Source: Paragonimus westermani
Taxonomy: Eukaryota; Platyhelminthes; Trematoda; Plagiorchiida; Troglotrematidae
Length of the DNA stretch: 64,000 nt
Assembly: GCA_008508345.1 (NCBI GenBank)
Contig: QNGE01001305.1
Coordinates: 14,023-78,022 of the forward strand
Reading direction: 5' to 3'
Shown: positions 26,746 to 38,813 of the stretch, piece by piece
How positions within the stretch are numbered: the first letter of the stretch is position 1
Layout: each line of letters begins with the position of its first letter
Made by a program: the position numbers and the translations under genes
Notes under the pieces: model-generated
The model's database searches: none
What the model was told of the DNA's origin: nothing
What the model saw: the letters and a program-made list of their open reading frames with translations, nothing else

Positions 26746-27529
26746 GACCACTATGGGCTTCCCAAACAGCCAATGAAGTATATATTTGTACTACAAAAAA
26801 TGATAGTGCCTGAAGTTATTGGTGTTTTGTACGTTAACATGTATAGTTCAACAGATGATGCAGTCTTTGCAGGTTATCTGACCCTTCCACACTAAGGGCT
26901 GTCACAGCATAAAGTTTCAGTTTGGAAGATGACGCTTTCTTGTGTTCTGCTCTCTTAGGATAAAAATCCCCACCCCCAAAAGCATGTGTGGAGTGATACA
27001 TAATCCACTTTATGTACGCGGTTGTTTGGGCATAGTTACTCCTAGGCTGATGAGTCTAACGTGAAGATGGTTGGGAATGCCTAATCCAAGATTTGGTGAT
27101 CCAGATCAGGCTTCAGCACAGTCAGTCTATGGTGCGAATTTTGTCAAACAATGTAACGTTGCACGAATCGAAATATAAAGACGACTGTAGAAGTTAGGTT
27201 TGCATTTTAAGAAGTAACGCAAAGAGTGTAAGTGGTTTATCAGTGCTGTTTGCATGCTAGCAATACTAATTACTTCGGGAGTGATGAATTATCTTCATTT
27301 GATTGATTTTTACATGTTAATCTTGTCCACACAATATTATTCAAAATATTAATACTACCCAGTCAATAGATGGTGATGGTTCTTCATGTGCGTACAGTCC
27401 GACTGAATACAATCAAAATTTATGTAGCCACCCAGTTGGACACGTAATAAACTAAAAGAGGACAGTAAATCGAGTTATTGTTGTATAATAAAAGCTGAAT
27501 TTGTTACACCGGTGCCTTTCATATAAAGT
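26746..27529. other. No recognisable gene
   Basis: Spacer between the LINE remnant and the stop codon of 4TM-B; it will include that gene's 3' untranslated region. I could not identify a polyadenylation signal. Confidence 0.4.
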
Positions 27530-30500
27530 TCATGTTGCATAGCCCGAGATGCGGCGGTATCTATCAATCACAGCGACGGTTATTGCCAACAGAATCATTC
27601 CGATGGAAATCAAAATTCCTCCAAAAATCCACTCGGATTCCAGTGGAAGGGCTTTATTTTTTAAAATTTTCTTCGTGTTGTCAGTGATGTACGCAATGAT
27701 TGTGAGAATAACTGAAAAATAAATTCGGTTGTTCACGTGAGTGAATTTCTCTTTGCACCGTGTACGCAATCGTTTATAGAAAGCAATAAAAAAAACATGG
27801 AAGCTAGCCATTTTCACACAATCAAATACCTCTGTTTTTGGTCTCACGTACACAAATGAACTCCAGATGTGTAATGTTTACGATCATCACTTCTGTAAGA
27901 CAGCTAGAGCTCACTACTATCTACGATGACTTCTGTGGATTACGTTTCACAGATTCAGTGCTCTTGATCGTTCCGTCCATCGCGATTTGTTAGAAAGCTC
28001 CCAATTGCAGTTCCTTCATTGACGTTGTGACTCTGGTACGATGTATTCTTTTCCATCATGTCTATCCAATACACCGATTGGATCCGCATAGAGAAACATC
28101 GAATAATGTCACAGAGGCATTGTGAAACATTCTAAACTTCGGGTAATACAAAAGAAAGGCCGGAAAGCACAAAATTTCCTGGAGACATTTCACGTTGGCA
28201 TAAGTACCGACCATAGGCAAGCTGGTCTCATGGAGCAATAGACAAATCTGAACGTTAATTTATAATAGTATGGTGTGTGGCTGTCAAGAAACGGAACGGT
28301 ATCGTTGTCTAATGAATAGTTGTGACAGTTTAAATAAAAAACGACTTACCGAATTGTGAAACCCATACAAACGAGATAGACAGAACGTCAGACGTATCCT
28401 CAAACAAAAACTACAAACTAGTACTTCTTATGGAAAATACCATTTTGCTTCTTCTATGTTTGTGGATCCTCAAGACAAGGGAAAGCGTGAACTGCAGTTA
28501 CAACGACTCAGTTGGATCCCTTCTTTAGTGGCGGCTGTTTTGGCCGTACAAGTGTACACTTCCACGACAGACGTATGGAGAGCTGGTTTTATAAGAGTTG
28601 TGTGTTAATCCTAGCCGTATTTATAGATTTAAACTCAAGCACTTCGCATGGTGAACAAAACATTATTTTTGCGTCAGCATTTGAGGACCTTTTCTGTTAT
28701 CATTTTTTAAAATAGATGTGCCAGTGGGAGGTACTTTACAGTAAACCACATACATGTGTATCACGTCATAACAACTTCTACTGAGCAAATTCCGTGTTAA
28801 ACTGACCAGTTTAAAGTTTGCAGGTTATCCCGATTAAAGGTGTGTGCATCATCAAACTAGCATACAACTTTTCAGAAAGTCATTCCGTGTGCAACAGGCA
28901 AGTTGTTGTTGTTCTTTCCATAAATTCTCACAAATAAAAACATCAGTGTTATAGTCTGGATAATGTGACGCACTGTGGGTGTCATTACAATTTCTATGCT
29001 CAGCAATGGTGTTGGTGGATTCCAGCGTGAACTGTTTGAGAAATCCTGCCGGAGCAGTCGATCCCCTGAATCATTTGCGGCATTCCATATGAGACAGTGG
29101 GAAGGGTGGGTAACAGAGTCCAAATGTGAAATTTCTCAGCTCCTGGTGTGGCTTCGTAGCTCAGCTGGTAGAGTGCTTGCCGCGTTGAGGTATGCTGTGT
29201 CTCTCACCGGTTCGAATTCAGCCAAAGCCCTGAATTTTCACGATTGGGTCTCATCTGAAATCATAAATCTGCCACACTACTCAGTAGTAGGTGTCACTTA
29301 TTTGGCTTCCAAAATCACAACATCAGGTTGAAGATGTTTTTATCAAGGCACACAACCAGGTTTCATTGATAGTGACATTGCCAGTCTACCTGGATAGTTC
29401 CCATAATTTTTTTCGCATTGTGAATATCATACCTTTCTATGTGGAATTTCTGGAGGTGGGAGACTCCGTTCACTTCATAGAAGGCTGGTTTGTGCATGAT
29501 TAAGGAAATTCAGTCTTACCGACCTCCGGTAATCTGAATACCGGCAACATTGCAGAATTTTCCAACGTCTAATGAGAGAACGCTAGGACGGGCAGCAGTC
29601 TTACTATCAAATGGATTTTTGGTTTAGAAACAAGCCGTTGGCACACTGCTTATTTGGTTAGCAGTAGTTTGGTGACCCAGTTTTTAACTCCTCTTTTTGG
29701 TAAAACTTTTGTTGTACCTGCCTGAAAGTACAATTATAACCCGTATATGCGCTGAAACACTTACGCACTGATGATGTCACCCCGCTTGGTGATGAAACGT
29801 TTGCAACCTGAATGCCAAGCTCGGCGAACATATGAATACCAGCACCGCACTTAGTTTTCCCGCTTGACAGCTGATCTTGTTTTACCATTGTAATCAAAAG
29901 CCCTATGGTTCACTGTTGCCAAACTATCTGCAACCTACTAAGCTGTTTAATAATGTTCACTTGGTAAGCATCCCATCGCTTAGCACACACAACTCGCCAG
30001 AAACTGCAAAACCATTCAAAATTTTTACGTATGGCTGAGTACGGCGCTTTACAGATAGTCCAAGGTTAAGTGTGTTGCAAACGGAGACCATTATATGCCA
30101 TAATGTTGGAAAGATATTTGCCACTCATTCGCTTCCAACAAGGCGATAGAGGTGGTGGTAGAAAGGACGGCCCCACTAATCCTGACAACCAGTCCATGAG
30201 TGTGGATTTCCTCATCCTTCAGACGCGTAACTACCACCATCAGACGAAACGAACACGCCAGAGGAGAAGCTCACAAATACCGGAGAGCGGGTGCCACAGA
30301 TTTGTAACGGTAACAAAAGGGCAGATCAATGAACATCACGGTTTGAAGTGGTAGCACTCGACTAGAATATCCAGATTCCAGATTCCGACAAAGGCAAGAT
30401 AAATGTCGGATTTATCAAGCACGCTATTTTCACCGGGCATTATGCGAAGTGTTAAGATCTGATGTGACAACACAGAAAATGCCAGCTATTTTTGTGAGAA

Positions 30501-33391
30501 TGCCTTATTTTCTTCTATATGGACTTCGGTTGTCACACACTGCATCAAGTGACCCGATAATGTGTGAACAATTAAGGCCATGGGTGAGCACTTATACTTA
30601 TATAGTCTTGTACGTCAAGCCTCACAGCGTGCCTCATCTTCAATCCATCTGAATTAGCTATCCCAGTGGTCGCCATTTCCCTGAAAATCAATTAAAATCT
30701 TAGACGACAGACCAGACCAGTGTCTTTAATCATGATGGAATTAGTCGCGCTTTTAAGTGAGTGGAGATATGCTTCTCATGGACACCCCAGTGGATAGTTT
30801 GTAACCTAATGGTGGGAAACAATTCAACTCAAGGTTTCCCATAGAAAGGAATTGCTACGTACTAGAAGGACCTAAACATAAACAGTACTGGAGAAGGGGG
30901 TAGTTTTTACGAAAGATGTGGGTGAAGTGAATGCTCTAGTTGATATTCATATACGGCCTATGGGTTTATATATTAGTTCTAAGCATACCGAAGCCTCAGC
31001 GTATACGTCCGACTGAGTAGGAGAGCGATCTCCTGTTGTCTCGTATTAAGCGTAGTATAGACCAGTTGATATATAGTACTGGTCTAGTCTGATAGTGCCA
31101 TCTTGAAGTTTGTACACTTTACATGTGAACAACGTTGCTATGGTCTACGACTCCCTTACAGAGTTCAAGGGTTTGTCAAAGGGTTAGTGGAAAAAGTCGG
31201 ACACAACTCGCATTAGTCAAACTGTCGGGAGTGTGCCGGCACTCTTTCTTGGTGTTCAGAAGCGAGCAGCAGAAAAAGTGCGCATTCAACTATCCTTTAA
31301 AGAAAACTTGCCGTAACTCGCTACAGATATCGCTGTGACTTTTTTAATCCCTTCCATCAAAAATGAATACTTGTGAAATGAAGTATGTATACTTCAACTT
31401 CCGTCAAGTTTACGTAGGAGCGCGATCAAAATGTGCACCCCGGGACTTTTGTCAACGAATATTTACAACACAATAAAAAGACTGACAGCAAGATGCACGC
31501 TTTGATGATCTATTATGTGACGTTTTATACATTCGTCAGTTAATGTGGAGTCAAGTTTCTTTGACTCTATATAAGACATTTCGGCGCATAGATTCAAAGC
31601 AGTCTATTACAGCAAATATATCCGGTACCTCAGTCACCCATATGCTCATCATGTGGATGGAGAAACTAAAGTAGGAAATCGATTATCGCACAGATGAAGA
31701 AAACGGGCTACGGTATGTTTACGCGACAACGGTCTTGCATTTTAGACAAAACTTATATGGGTTTCGAAGAGAGAAGGAGCTTCAACTGTTCGACTGATGA
31801 CCTCGACAAGGATATCAGGAGGGTAACATCGTTCTCATTCGCAGTATACCGCGTTAGTTAGTTACTTTCAGTTGATTACTCCTTATGTTTGGGTCAACGT
31901 ACCAACCTGAAATATCGGTTTTAAAACGCAATCTGCGTAGCTTGCCATGGTGGTTGAATACTCAACGTAATGTGAGATTATAAGCGTTCACACGAAACTG
32001 GCCCCATTTAGTTCTTCCTGACTACAATGTACGCCATCAGTTCTTGAATATCAATTTCCTGGAAAGCTTTACAGTTCCGTGTGAAATAAGTGTGTTGGTG
32101 ATAACATCAGAAGCCTATTCAATCACCATGCTATGCTTGCCGATATGTTTACCTTTGAGGACAACATGTTGTGGGTTCGGAAGTGCTGATTTTACAACAA
32201 ATAGAACGGAACACCAATCCGGATTCAATGGAAACGGACATTTGGAAGCAAATTAGACATCGAAAACGATATTATTTAGTGTTAATTCATTGATGCTGAG
32301 CTGAAACAACTTACGTGTAAGTGAACCACACACAATACCCACAATGCCGACAAATTTGTTTCTACACTGACAGCATAGTGTGATCGTCACAAATATTAGC
32401 ACACCTGCGAAAATGATAATTGCCAGAATGACGAGCGCAAGCGTAGCATCCGTAGTATCCGGTCTGTTCTTTACTGTTTGAACAAGAGGAAATGCAGTTA
32501 GGGCGGCCACTGAGATGAAATGATATGAAGTGTACCTAGACTATCTCGTACATTTTGGAATCACTTCGGCTTTGACCAAGTTCCATAATATTGTAACAGT
32601 TAACATTGAGTTCGAGAAGTATGTGGTAGCACTACCAATCACGTTTGGTTGCAGTCTACAGTCACGATTGTGAAATGCCTTATACAATCAAAGTACGAGT
32701 TTTCTTCTTTACCACCCAGACTATGCAGTTGTCAGGAGGCAGTCTTATCCAAGCCCACAATAGCACATGCATAATTGAGACCTGTCTGAGCTAACCATTC
32801 TGTGATGCAAAACAATGGGGGCTAAACGGATGACAGAGACTTTCGTATCATAGACGCGCCTGATAACTGTGTGGTTCATCCACTGCAGGACACCAATATT
32901 GGTTACAGACGAAAAAAGCAAACTCACGGTTCAATGCTATGGTTACTTTTAAAAAGCTTACATATGTGCATACAACAATTTTTTCAAGTGACTTCAGTGC
33001 TACCACACTTTACGTTCGTGTCCGTCAGACAACTTGTTTAAACTGGATCCGTTAAGTGTCCAGTCAACTAAAGAGTTATTGGGAGTGTTGTTCTTGTTTA
33101 ACTGCTACTACTCAAGTGCACAAGCCCAATTAAATGAGCTCCACCATTAATTCTTCTTCATGTCCCATTTCCGATACACTCTGATAGAGTAACCCCATAA
33201 ATGCAACTTTTAAATACTTAAGACAAACTCTTATACAATATGGCTTTACAAAATTACCCTGACATATGGAGATAAACACTGGGAAGTGGCTTACGGAAAA
33301 ATACTGCACGCATTGTGATCACAGCTGCCACCGTACATATGACTCCGAACGCAGCAGAAATGAGAAGCATAATGCGGTTCAACAGTCCCAT
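27530..33391 (-). CDS. 4TM-B: small four-helix membrane protein (three exons)
   Basis: Exons on the minus strand are 33391-33295, 32473-32315 and 27711-27530. They join through GT-AG introns (donors GTAAGC and GTAAGT, acceptors ACAG and TCAG), both phase 1, giving 145 residues. It is the paralogue of 4TM-A: exons 1 and 2 have the same 97 and 159 nt, about half the residues there are identical, and ITMR, FAG, VGIVG.VCG and EWIFGGI are shared. The CASC of 4TM-A is CCQC here (residues 66-69). Four membrane helices lie at about residues 5-27, 40-65, 73-95 and 114-134. Exon 3 is 39 nt longer, giving a basic, polar tail (DRYRRISGYAT) that 4TM-A lacks. Family and function unrecognised. Confidence 0.85.
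28984..29284 (+). mobile_element. tRNA-derived SINE, family B, copy B1
   Basis: An element of about 300 bp. Box A TAGCTCAGCTGG is at 29157-29168 and box B GGTTCGAATTC at 29209-29219, the spacing of a tRNA-like pol III promoter. They sit within a tRNA-like segment starting GGCTTCGTAGC. Unusually, about 170 bp precede the tRNA-like part. It is nearly identical to the minus-strand copy at 45211-45516, so both moved recently. GGTGTCA occurs just before (28978-28984) and just after (29290-29296) the element and is a probable target-site duplication. An open frame of about 100 codons spans it but is a by-product of the repeat. Confidence 0.9.
29753..29843 (+). repeat. Penelope-type hammerhead repeat fragment P1
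   Basis: Shares its core with 21317-21410 (minus): CTGAAACACTTACGCACTG, a stem-loop, GCAACCTGAATGCCAAGCTC, then GGCGAACATATGAATACCA. Flanks outside the block do not match. The minus-strand frame across it (VSSPSGVTSSVRKCF) mirrors the ribozyme and is not a gene. Confidence 0.7.
29765..29804 (+). ncRNA. Minimal hammerhead ribozyme P1 (core intact)
   Basis: The 40-nt unit reads stem I GCA, core CUGAUGA, stem II GUCACC...GGUGAU, core GAAAC, then GUU and closing stem I UGC. All invariant core residues are present, and cleavage would follow GUU. Stem I is only three pairs. Stem III is the four-base palindrome ACGU, which can pair only between two molecules. This dimer-type minimal form is known from hammerheads of Penelope-like elements. 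Confidence 0.75.
32315..32473 (-). other. Exon 2 of 4TM-B
   Basis: Carries helix 2 and most of helix 3. Before helix 2 is KNRPDTTDAT, and between the helices CCQCRNK. Its length of 159 nt and phase 1-1 boundaries equal those of 13807-13965 in 4TM-A, which is the strongest proof that both gene models are right. Confidence 0.85.
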
Positions 33392-33436
33392 GTTGTTGTT
33401 AATTTCACAAATTCGTGTTGTATAAAATGCTGTGTT

Positions 33437-33445
33437 CTTATATGG
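33437..33445 (-). promoter_or_regulatory. Possible TATA box of 4TM-B
   Basis: The minus strand reads CCATATAAG about 45 bp before the start codon at 33391, matching the position of CATAAATA before 4TM-A. A second AT-rich word (TTTTATAC) lies closer to the start. Confidence 0.3.
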
Positions 33446-33449
33446 TACA

Positions 33450-36400
33450 CTGGACGACACATGATTTAGATTGAAACCATTGGACTTTAAATTTTAGTAA
33501 CAGTTGTTTGACGAGTACAAAAGGTGTCACAAATTTGATAGAAATTTTACACAACTTTCAGACAAATGACATACTGGTGAGCACAACCGGAGCAAGATAT
33601 GAAAAGGCTGATACTAGAAAGTACAACAAAGACGCAACGATCACAAAGTGACGTATCCGACTACGAAATTTTGTTTGTTCTTTTTGGTAACTGTCGACAA
33701 TCTGCTTATTGGATGGTGAACTACAGTAGACTCAAATATAACTGGACCTTCAGATATAAAAGGCACACAATGAGGAAGTCGCATAGAATAACCTGCGGCG
33801 TTTCAGCCGGATAAAGTTTGGTATATGAGTAACCTGTGTTTTGTGTTATTGTGATGTGCAGTTCTATGGGTCACTTCCATATTCTTTTTACAACCGACCG
33901 ATCAGAAATATGTAGAAAACAGAGAATTACGTCTTAGGATAATTTAGCTGATGACAATAATGGCATGAACGCGTTCATATTAGCATTTTAGCTTAAAGGT
34001 GTCAGGTAATTAGCTGATCTTACTGAGCACCAGTGAACGCTGGTGTCAGTAACATTCGCAAGATTATCCAGCCGATGTGAGTACCATTTCAAAACCTAGC
34101 ACGCCTGGCAAATTAAGTGCGTAACAATCGTAGCTTTATTAACAGTTGTTGAGCTAGTTGGGAAATTAGTATCAACCGGTGGTCTGGCGAAAATGAATGA
34201 AGTAACTCCTATCACACGTTCATACTGTTCACCCGACAGACAGTTTATTTTCTTCCGGATTATTGAGATTTTTGTGCAGTGGTAGATACACAAGACTAGA
34301 TCCTTCTCTGGAGGTTTTTCGGAGGGCAATCACTAGTGAAAATACACATTCTCAGCAATCGCTTATGCTTAAAGTACAGCCGGTGTTGGCTATTCAACCG
34401 ACTAGTAAACTCAGAGCGCGCATGATGAGCGTACTCGGTGCTCAATTCTATAAGCTGAAAGCAAACATAACGAAACTGAAACAACTGCGATGATGAAATC
34501 AAAGGCCACGTGTTCTACGGTCTTTGCAAAGATAAGCCCAACGTTGCCAACCGTCTTCTGCACACACGACTAAAGGATCATGGTCATGGGTGATCACTTC
34601 GACGACCTTTGTTGAACATACCCTTCGGTTACACGTCAGAAGATCAAACGAGATTGTGAGGTTGATGTGATGACCAGTCGCTTAGACGTGTTTGATGATT
34701 ACAGATTCAAGTACATGTGTATCCTCCAGTTGATAACTATGTGATTGTTTGCAGTGAAACAGGAACCGGTTCACAATGTCAGTCAGTCAACTTAGGAAGC
34801 AGCTGTAAAGACGAAATAAGCAGCTGACATAGAACCGTGTTGCTCCAACGGATTATACAAGATAGTCTAGAGACAAACCCTACTGCAGGATGGTTTCAAC
34901 AGAAAAGTGATCGATAAACTTGCGCTTGTACTGTAAAGCCATTAAACCGTTTTAGTTTACTCAGCTTTGTACTTCCATTGACCGCGATCCTCCAGTCGCG
35001 GCGTACTCCAGCTTCTAAGTTTGACTATCTTATCTTCAAGAAGTTCACCACGAAACCTATTAGAGCTTACTGCTGACGTTGGGATGAACTCGTTTACTAT
35101 CAATAACGATGGTTTATTTAAGTGCCATGAGAAGTATGCTAACGTTATGTGGTTTTGCTCTCCAGCATCGCATTACTTTTGACCAAGACGTTAGTGGCAA
35201 TGCATGAACAATCACCGTTAACCAGTCATATGTTATCTTCTGAAGGCATTCTTAATGATGATGAAGTCGATACATTTTCCAAGATAACAGGAACAGGGAT
35301 ATGCTGAGCAAAGGTTAGCAGAATATAGCCAGATGAGGTGTTCTAAGGTGATCTTCATGTTATTCATCAAGAGTTGCGCTATGGCAATCTGTGTGCTTCT
35401 AAACATATGAAGATAGAAAGTTAACAAGTCCTTTCTGCCACCCGTACTCATTGATGTAAGACAGTAAAGGTGCTACGATGGATAAAACCTGAAGTTTTAG
35501 TGGCGCTGATCGGATAGAAAGGATGCGGCGTAAAGAACGCTATAGCAAAATTGAACTGACAAAACCCAGTAGTCGCTTAGTACCATGTAAACGGGTGTCT
35601 GTTACTGTGTAGCCACGGTAGATTTTTTTCTGTTCTGGAGATATGAAACACTGTCCAGTCGGAAAACCTTCTACTCTCAGCCGTATATCTAGTTGTAACT
35701 GTTGTCACGCATAATCAAGCAACAGAGTTTATGACAGTTTACACAAGGCGAATGCGTTAACTCAGTAGGAAGTTTCTCAAAATATCTGTCACAATATATT
35801 AACGATCTTAGATGGCAATACCAAATCTAGTACTGAAGGCCAACAAAACAACGGCAGTCACTAAGATCGCTCTTGAAAAAAATGCACTTGCGTGCATCTT
35901 GAAGGTTATTATGTAGTTTTTAAAGTGTATTCATTGAGAATCCTCTGTAGACCTATCCTATCGTTCACGTGTGCGTGGATGACTTCTTGTGTGATACCTT
36001 TGTCATGTAGCAAATCTGTCTGCTGTCTGTCTATGGAATACGTCACAGAGCTAGGAAAAGTGGGTCCACTGTATTACAGCAGCCCCGTGAACGTCATCTG
36101 TTCATGTAAGCATGGGCAAATTTGTTCACATCGGTTATTACGTGTAAGACGGCACACTGCAACTGAACTTCAGTTTGATAGGAACATCGCTCGTGTAACA
36201 CGTTAGGGTAAGTCGTGACTGTTTCCTTTTGTCTCTACAGTTTTCCCACTCACCTTTTAAGGCTATTTTCCCAAATTTTGTTCTACATGAAATCCTCCTT
36301 TTGAGTGTAATTCGAGAAAGCTTACTTTTCTATTTCTTCTGCGTTATTCAGTTCATGTCCGTTCCCTAATTAACTCACTAAACTCACTCTGTTAATGGTA

Positions 36401-37867
36401 GTGTATTGACAAAAAGAGAACGAAATAATGATGCTGAGAACTTGTATGCAGCGATGTGAAGAATATCATGGTAGGAATACACAGAAAGAAATTTAATGAA
36501 ATAGCAAGTGACAAGGAATTGCACATCAGAATACAGAGCAAATGAAACCCAATGAATGAGGAATTACTTGATGGACGCATTACTTCCCTCTTTCATTTCG
36601 TTAACCATTGAAACAATTCGATCATGTTAAGTCATACGAATATTGAGGTTGCCACGATCAGGTAGTAGAAATGTCTCACCACCTGGAAGAAAGGGGGCGA
36701 TACCGGGACGTGAAACTCAGTATGAATCTCCGTATATTTGCTTTACCTGTTGTGTATTTCTATTCAAAAACTGTACAACAAAAATGGACTAATCGTTTTA
36801 GAGTAACGGGATGATGAGACACAAGAAAGCTTAGTGAAATTTGAAACGCTTCTGAAGAACCCTGTGTACAACGTGATACATTCATATGCAACTACTAGGC
36901 GTCATTGTATTACGGTAAAATTGGCGACGAGAAAAACGGTCACATGTATCAGGTACATGTATTGGATGAATCAAACAAACTGTTCTACTGTACAACCCAC
37001 AACATGATAGCCTTCAAACTCTGTGTAAAAAACCGGTCAAGATTGAGAGTAAAAATGAAATCCAGTTGTTTGGCAGAAAGTGGTTGATGAATGATGCATA
37101 ATATTTATCAATCGGTAAAAAACGACGGATCTTGGATTTAGCTGGAACTGGTAAGACTTTGGTAGAAAGCAACATACCAATAAGCTATTGTTACAGAGGT
37201 GTTGTCATTCGACTGAAAAACCCGAAACAAAGTGAAATTAAGGTATTTGAAAAGAAGTGTTATAGGGGTGAACGGAAAACTCTTTGTGTGAGTGATAAAG
37301 AAAGATAACTGTCAGAAAACCTGAGCAGATTTCATGGTACACTAAGAATATCCGAACAGCCTAAGTCAAGCTACTACCTTCTTTATTCGTAAAATGAAAT
37401 TTCAACGTGGATCTCAACGATTATGTTGAGGAAATAAAAAGCGTTTTCCCTCTTGAGTAGCGTAAAATATTTTCTGGTTTAAATAGGACTGATTTGAGAG
37501 TGATAAGTTGAGTCGTTTTTTGGATTTAAGGAAGCGACTGGAAAATTCAAGTATATAAAAACGGAACAGAAGATTATGCACTCAGTGCGGCGAACCGAAA
37601 ACAAAACCGTAAACAAGAATAACTCCAGATATATTTTAGACTAGTGTTCCTATTTTGTCGGCCAAATACAAGCGCAATACAATGCAGTAGTTTCACTGTT
37701 TTGTCGCACTGGGACAAGACATGTGAGAGAAAAGTCTGACCGTTGAAACCGAATTCCAATGTGATATTGTAGCGAGAAGGCGTCCAATAAAGCACAATCT
37801 TTATTGCCCAATACGCAAGTCCTCACGCCACACGCGCGCTTGCGTTTATTAGTCATCATTCCGGACC
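33450..37867. other. No recognisable gene
   Basis: Upstream flank of 4TM-B. Open frames here (for example 33599-33814 and 34263-34493, plus strand) are short and lack recognisable domains. I see no repeat shared with the rest of the window. Confidence 0.45.
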
Positions 37868-38297
37868 ACAACACTCCCAGGTTCCCGCTCACGCATCGTG
37901 TACACTTCTGTCCGGATTATGTGCGTGATCGACGCCGTCTATCGGGGGGGGGGTCCTGCCTGTCATTTATCACCCGTTGGTCCGATTTGGTTGAGCAATG
38001 ACTCGTCCGGTCGCTCTTGTTCTCCTCCATCTATCTCCGCTGGCTTCTGAACGTAGTCCACGACCGCTTCGCGATATCCCTGCGAATGTTGGAATAATCG
38101 CGCCTCCGATCTCGTCGTCCCTTCCCTTTTGCCTGCCATGTCTCGCCCGTTGGTCCGATCCAGTTGAGTGATGACTCATCCGGTCGGCCCCACCGTCCCC
38201 GATCCGTTCGTTATGGGGTTTTGGACGTGCCTCCTCGCGTCTAGGTATTCCGCCGAGTGTTAGAATACCCTCACCCCCGACCTGATTATTCACCACA
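37868..38297. repeat. GC-rich tandem-repeat block, copy R2
   Basis: Second copy of the block at the window start, in the same orientation. GTCCGAT occurs at 37980 and again at 38154, so the 174-bp period is the same as in R1. A third, partial unit follows (GGTATTCCGCCGAGTGTTAG compared with ATATCCCTGCGAATGTTGG). A run of ten G lies at 37944. One minus-strand frame is open through the units (38464-37970), as in R1. Homology to R1 ends at the word CACCACAA. Confidence 0.78.
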
Positions 38298-38800
38298 ATA
38301 TGCCTGAACGCAGTGATTAGAACCTTGTTTGCAATTCTAACTGATTTACGTAAATGTGTTGATACACTGTGATACCGGACACACAAGCTTTGAATTACAT
38401 GGAATATAAACAGAGGTAGGCAAGAACAACAAAGAAACTGTACGATTGCTTCGAAAGAATGCAAGTGTGCATAAACCTCAAAGCTAGTTTTGAAAAGTTT
38501 GACAGTTCTAGCTGCTTTATATGAAAGTTCTTCCGACTACTTTATAACAGAGGTAGGGTAAACGTTGAAGTAATTGCGTCTGTTGATCGATTGCAAATCT
38601 GCGACGGGAAAATCGCACCAGGTTTACCGAAGGAATGAGAGACAGTCCTTAAGGCAAGCGATCAATACTCCCTGACGTTTGCAAGGATTGAAATATAATT
38701 TACAGAATTAGGCGTGCAATTCAAAACTTAATTGTAGATTTGTTCTCATGTACACATCTAATTGTGTGTGTGAATCGAGGCTATAAGAGCAGCAATCCAA

Positions 38801-38812
38801 CTGAAATGTAAT
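38801..38812. repeat. 12-bp target-site duplication, left copy
   Basis: CTGAAATGTAAT here recurs exactly at 39349-39360, on either side of the inverted SINE pair A2/A3. Perfect agreement at both outer borders marks the pair as one insertion. Confidence 0.8.
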
Positions 38813-38813
38813 G

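Larger units (their letters stand above)
27712..32314 (-). other. Intron 2 of 4TM-B
   Basis: This 4.6-kb intron contains, both on the opposite strand to the gene, SINE B1 (28984-29284) and hammerhead repeat P1 (29765-29804). Because the ribozyme lies antisense, it would not be present in the 4TM-B precursor RNA. Intron 1 (32474-33294) is 821 bp, against 198 bp in 4TM-A. Confidence 0.7.

Noticed and set aside
29157..29219. tRNA gene with perfect-looking A and B boxes
   Set aside because: No proper acceptor, anticodon and T-arm fold, and the segment is repeated with 300 bp of common flank; it is a SINE, not a tRNA gene.
28975..29331. 118-codon plus-strand frame, with a near-identical frame at 45506-45180 (minus)
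   Set aside because: Both lie wholly inside SINE family B. The similarity is due to recent copies of a tRNA-derived repeat, not to a conserved protein.
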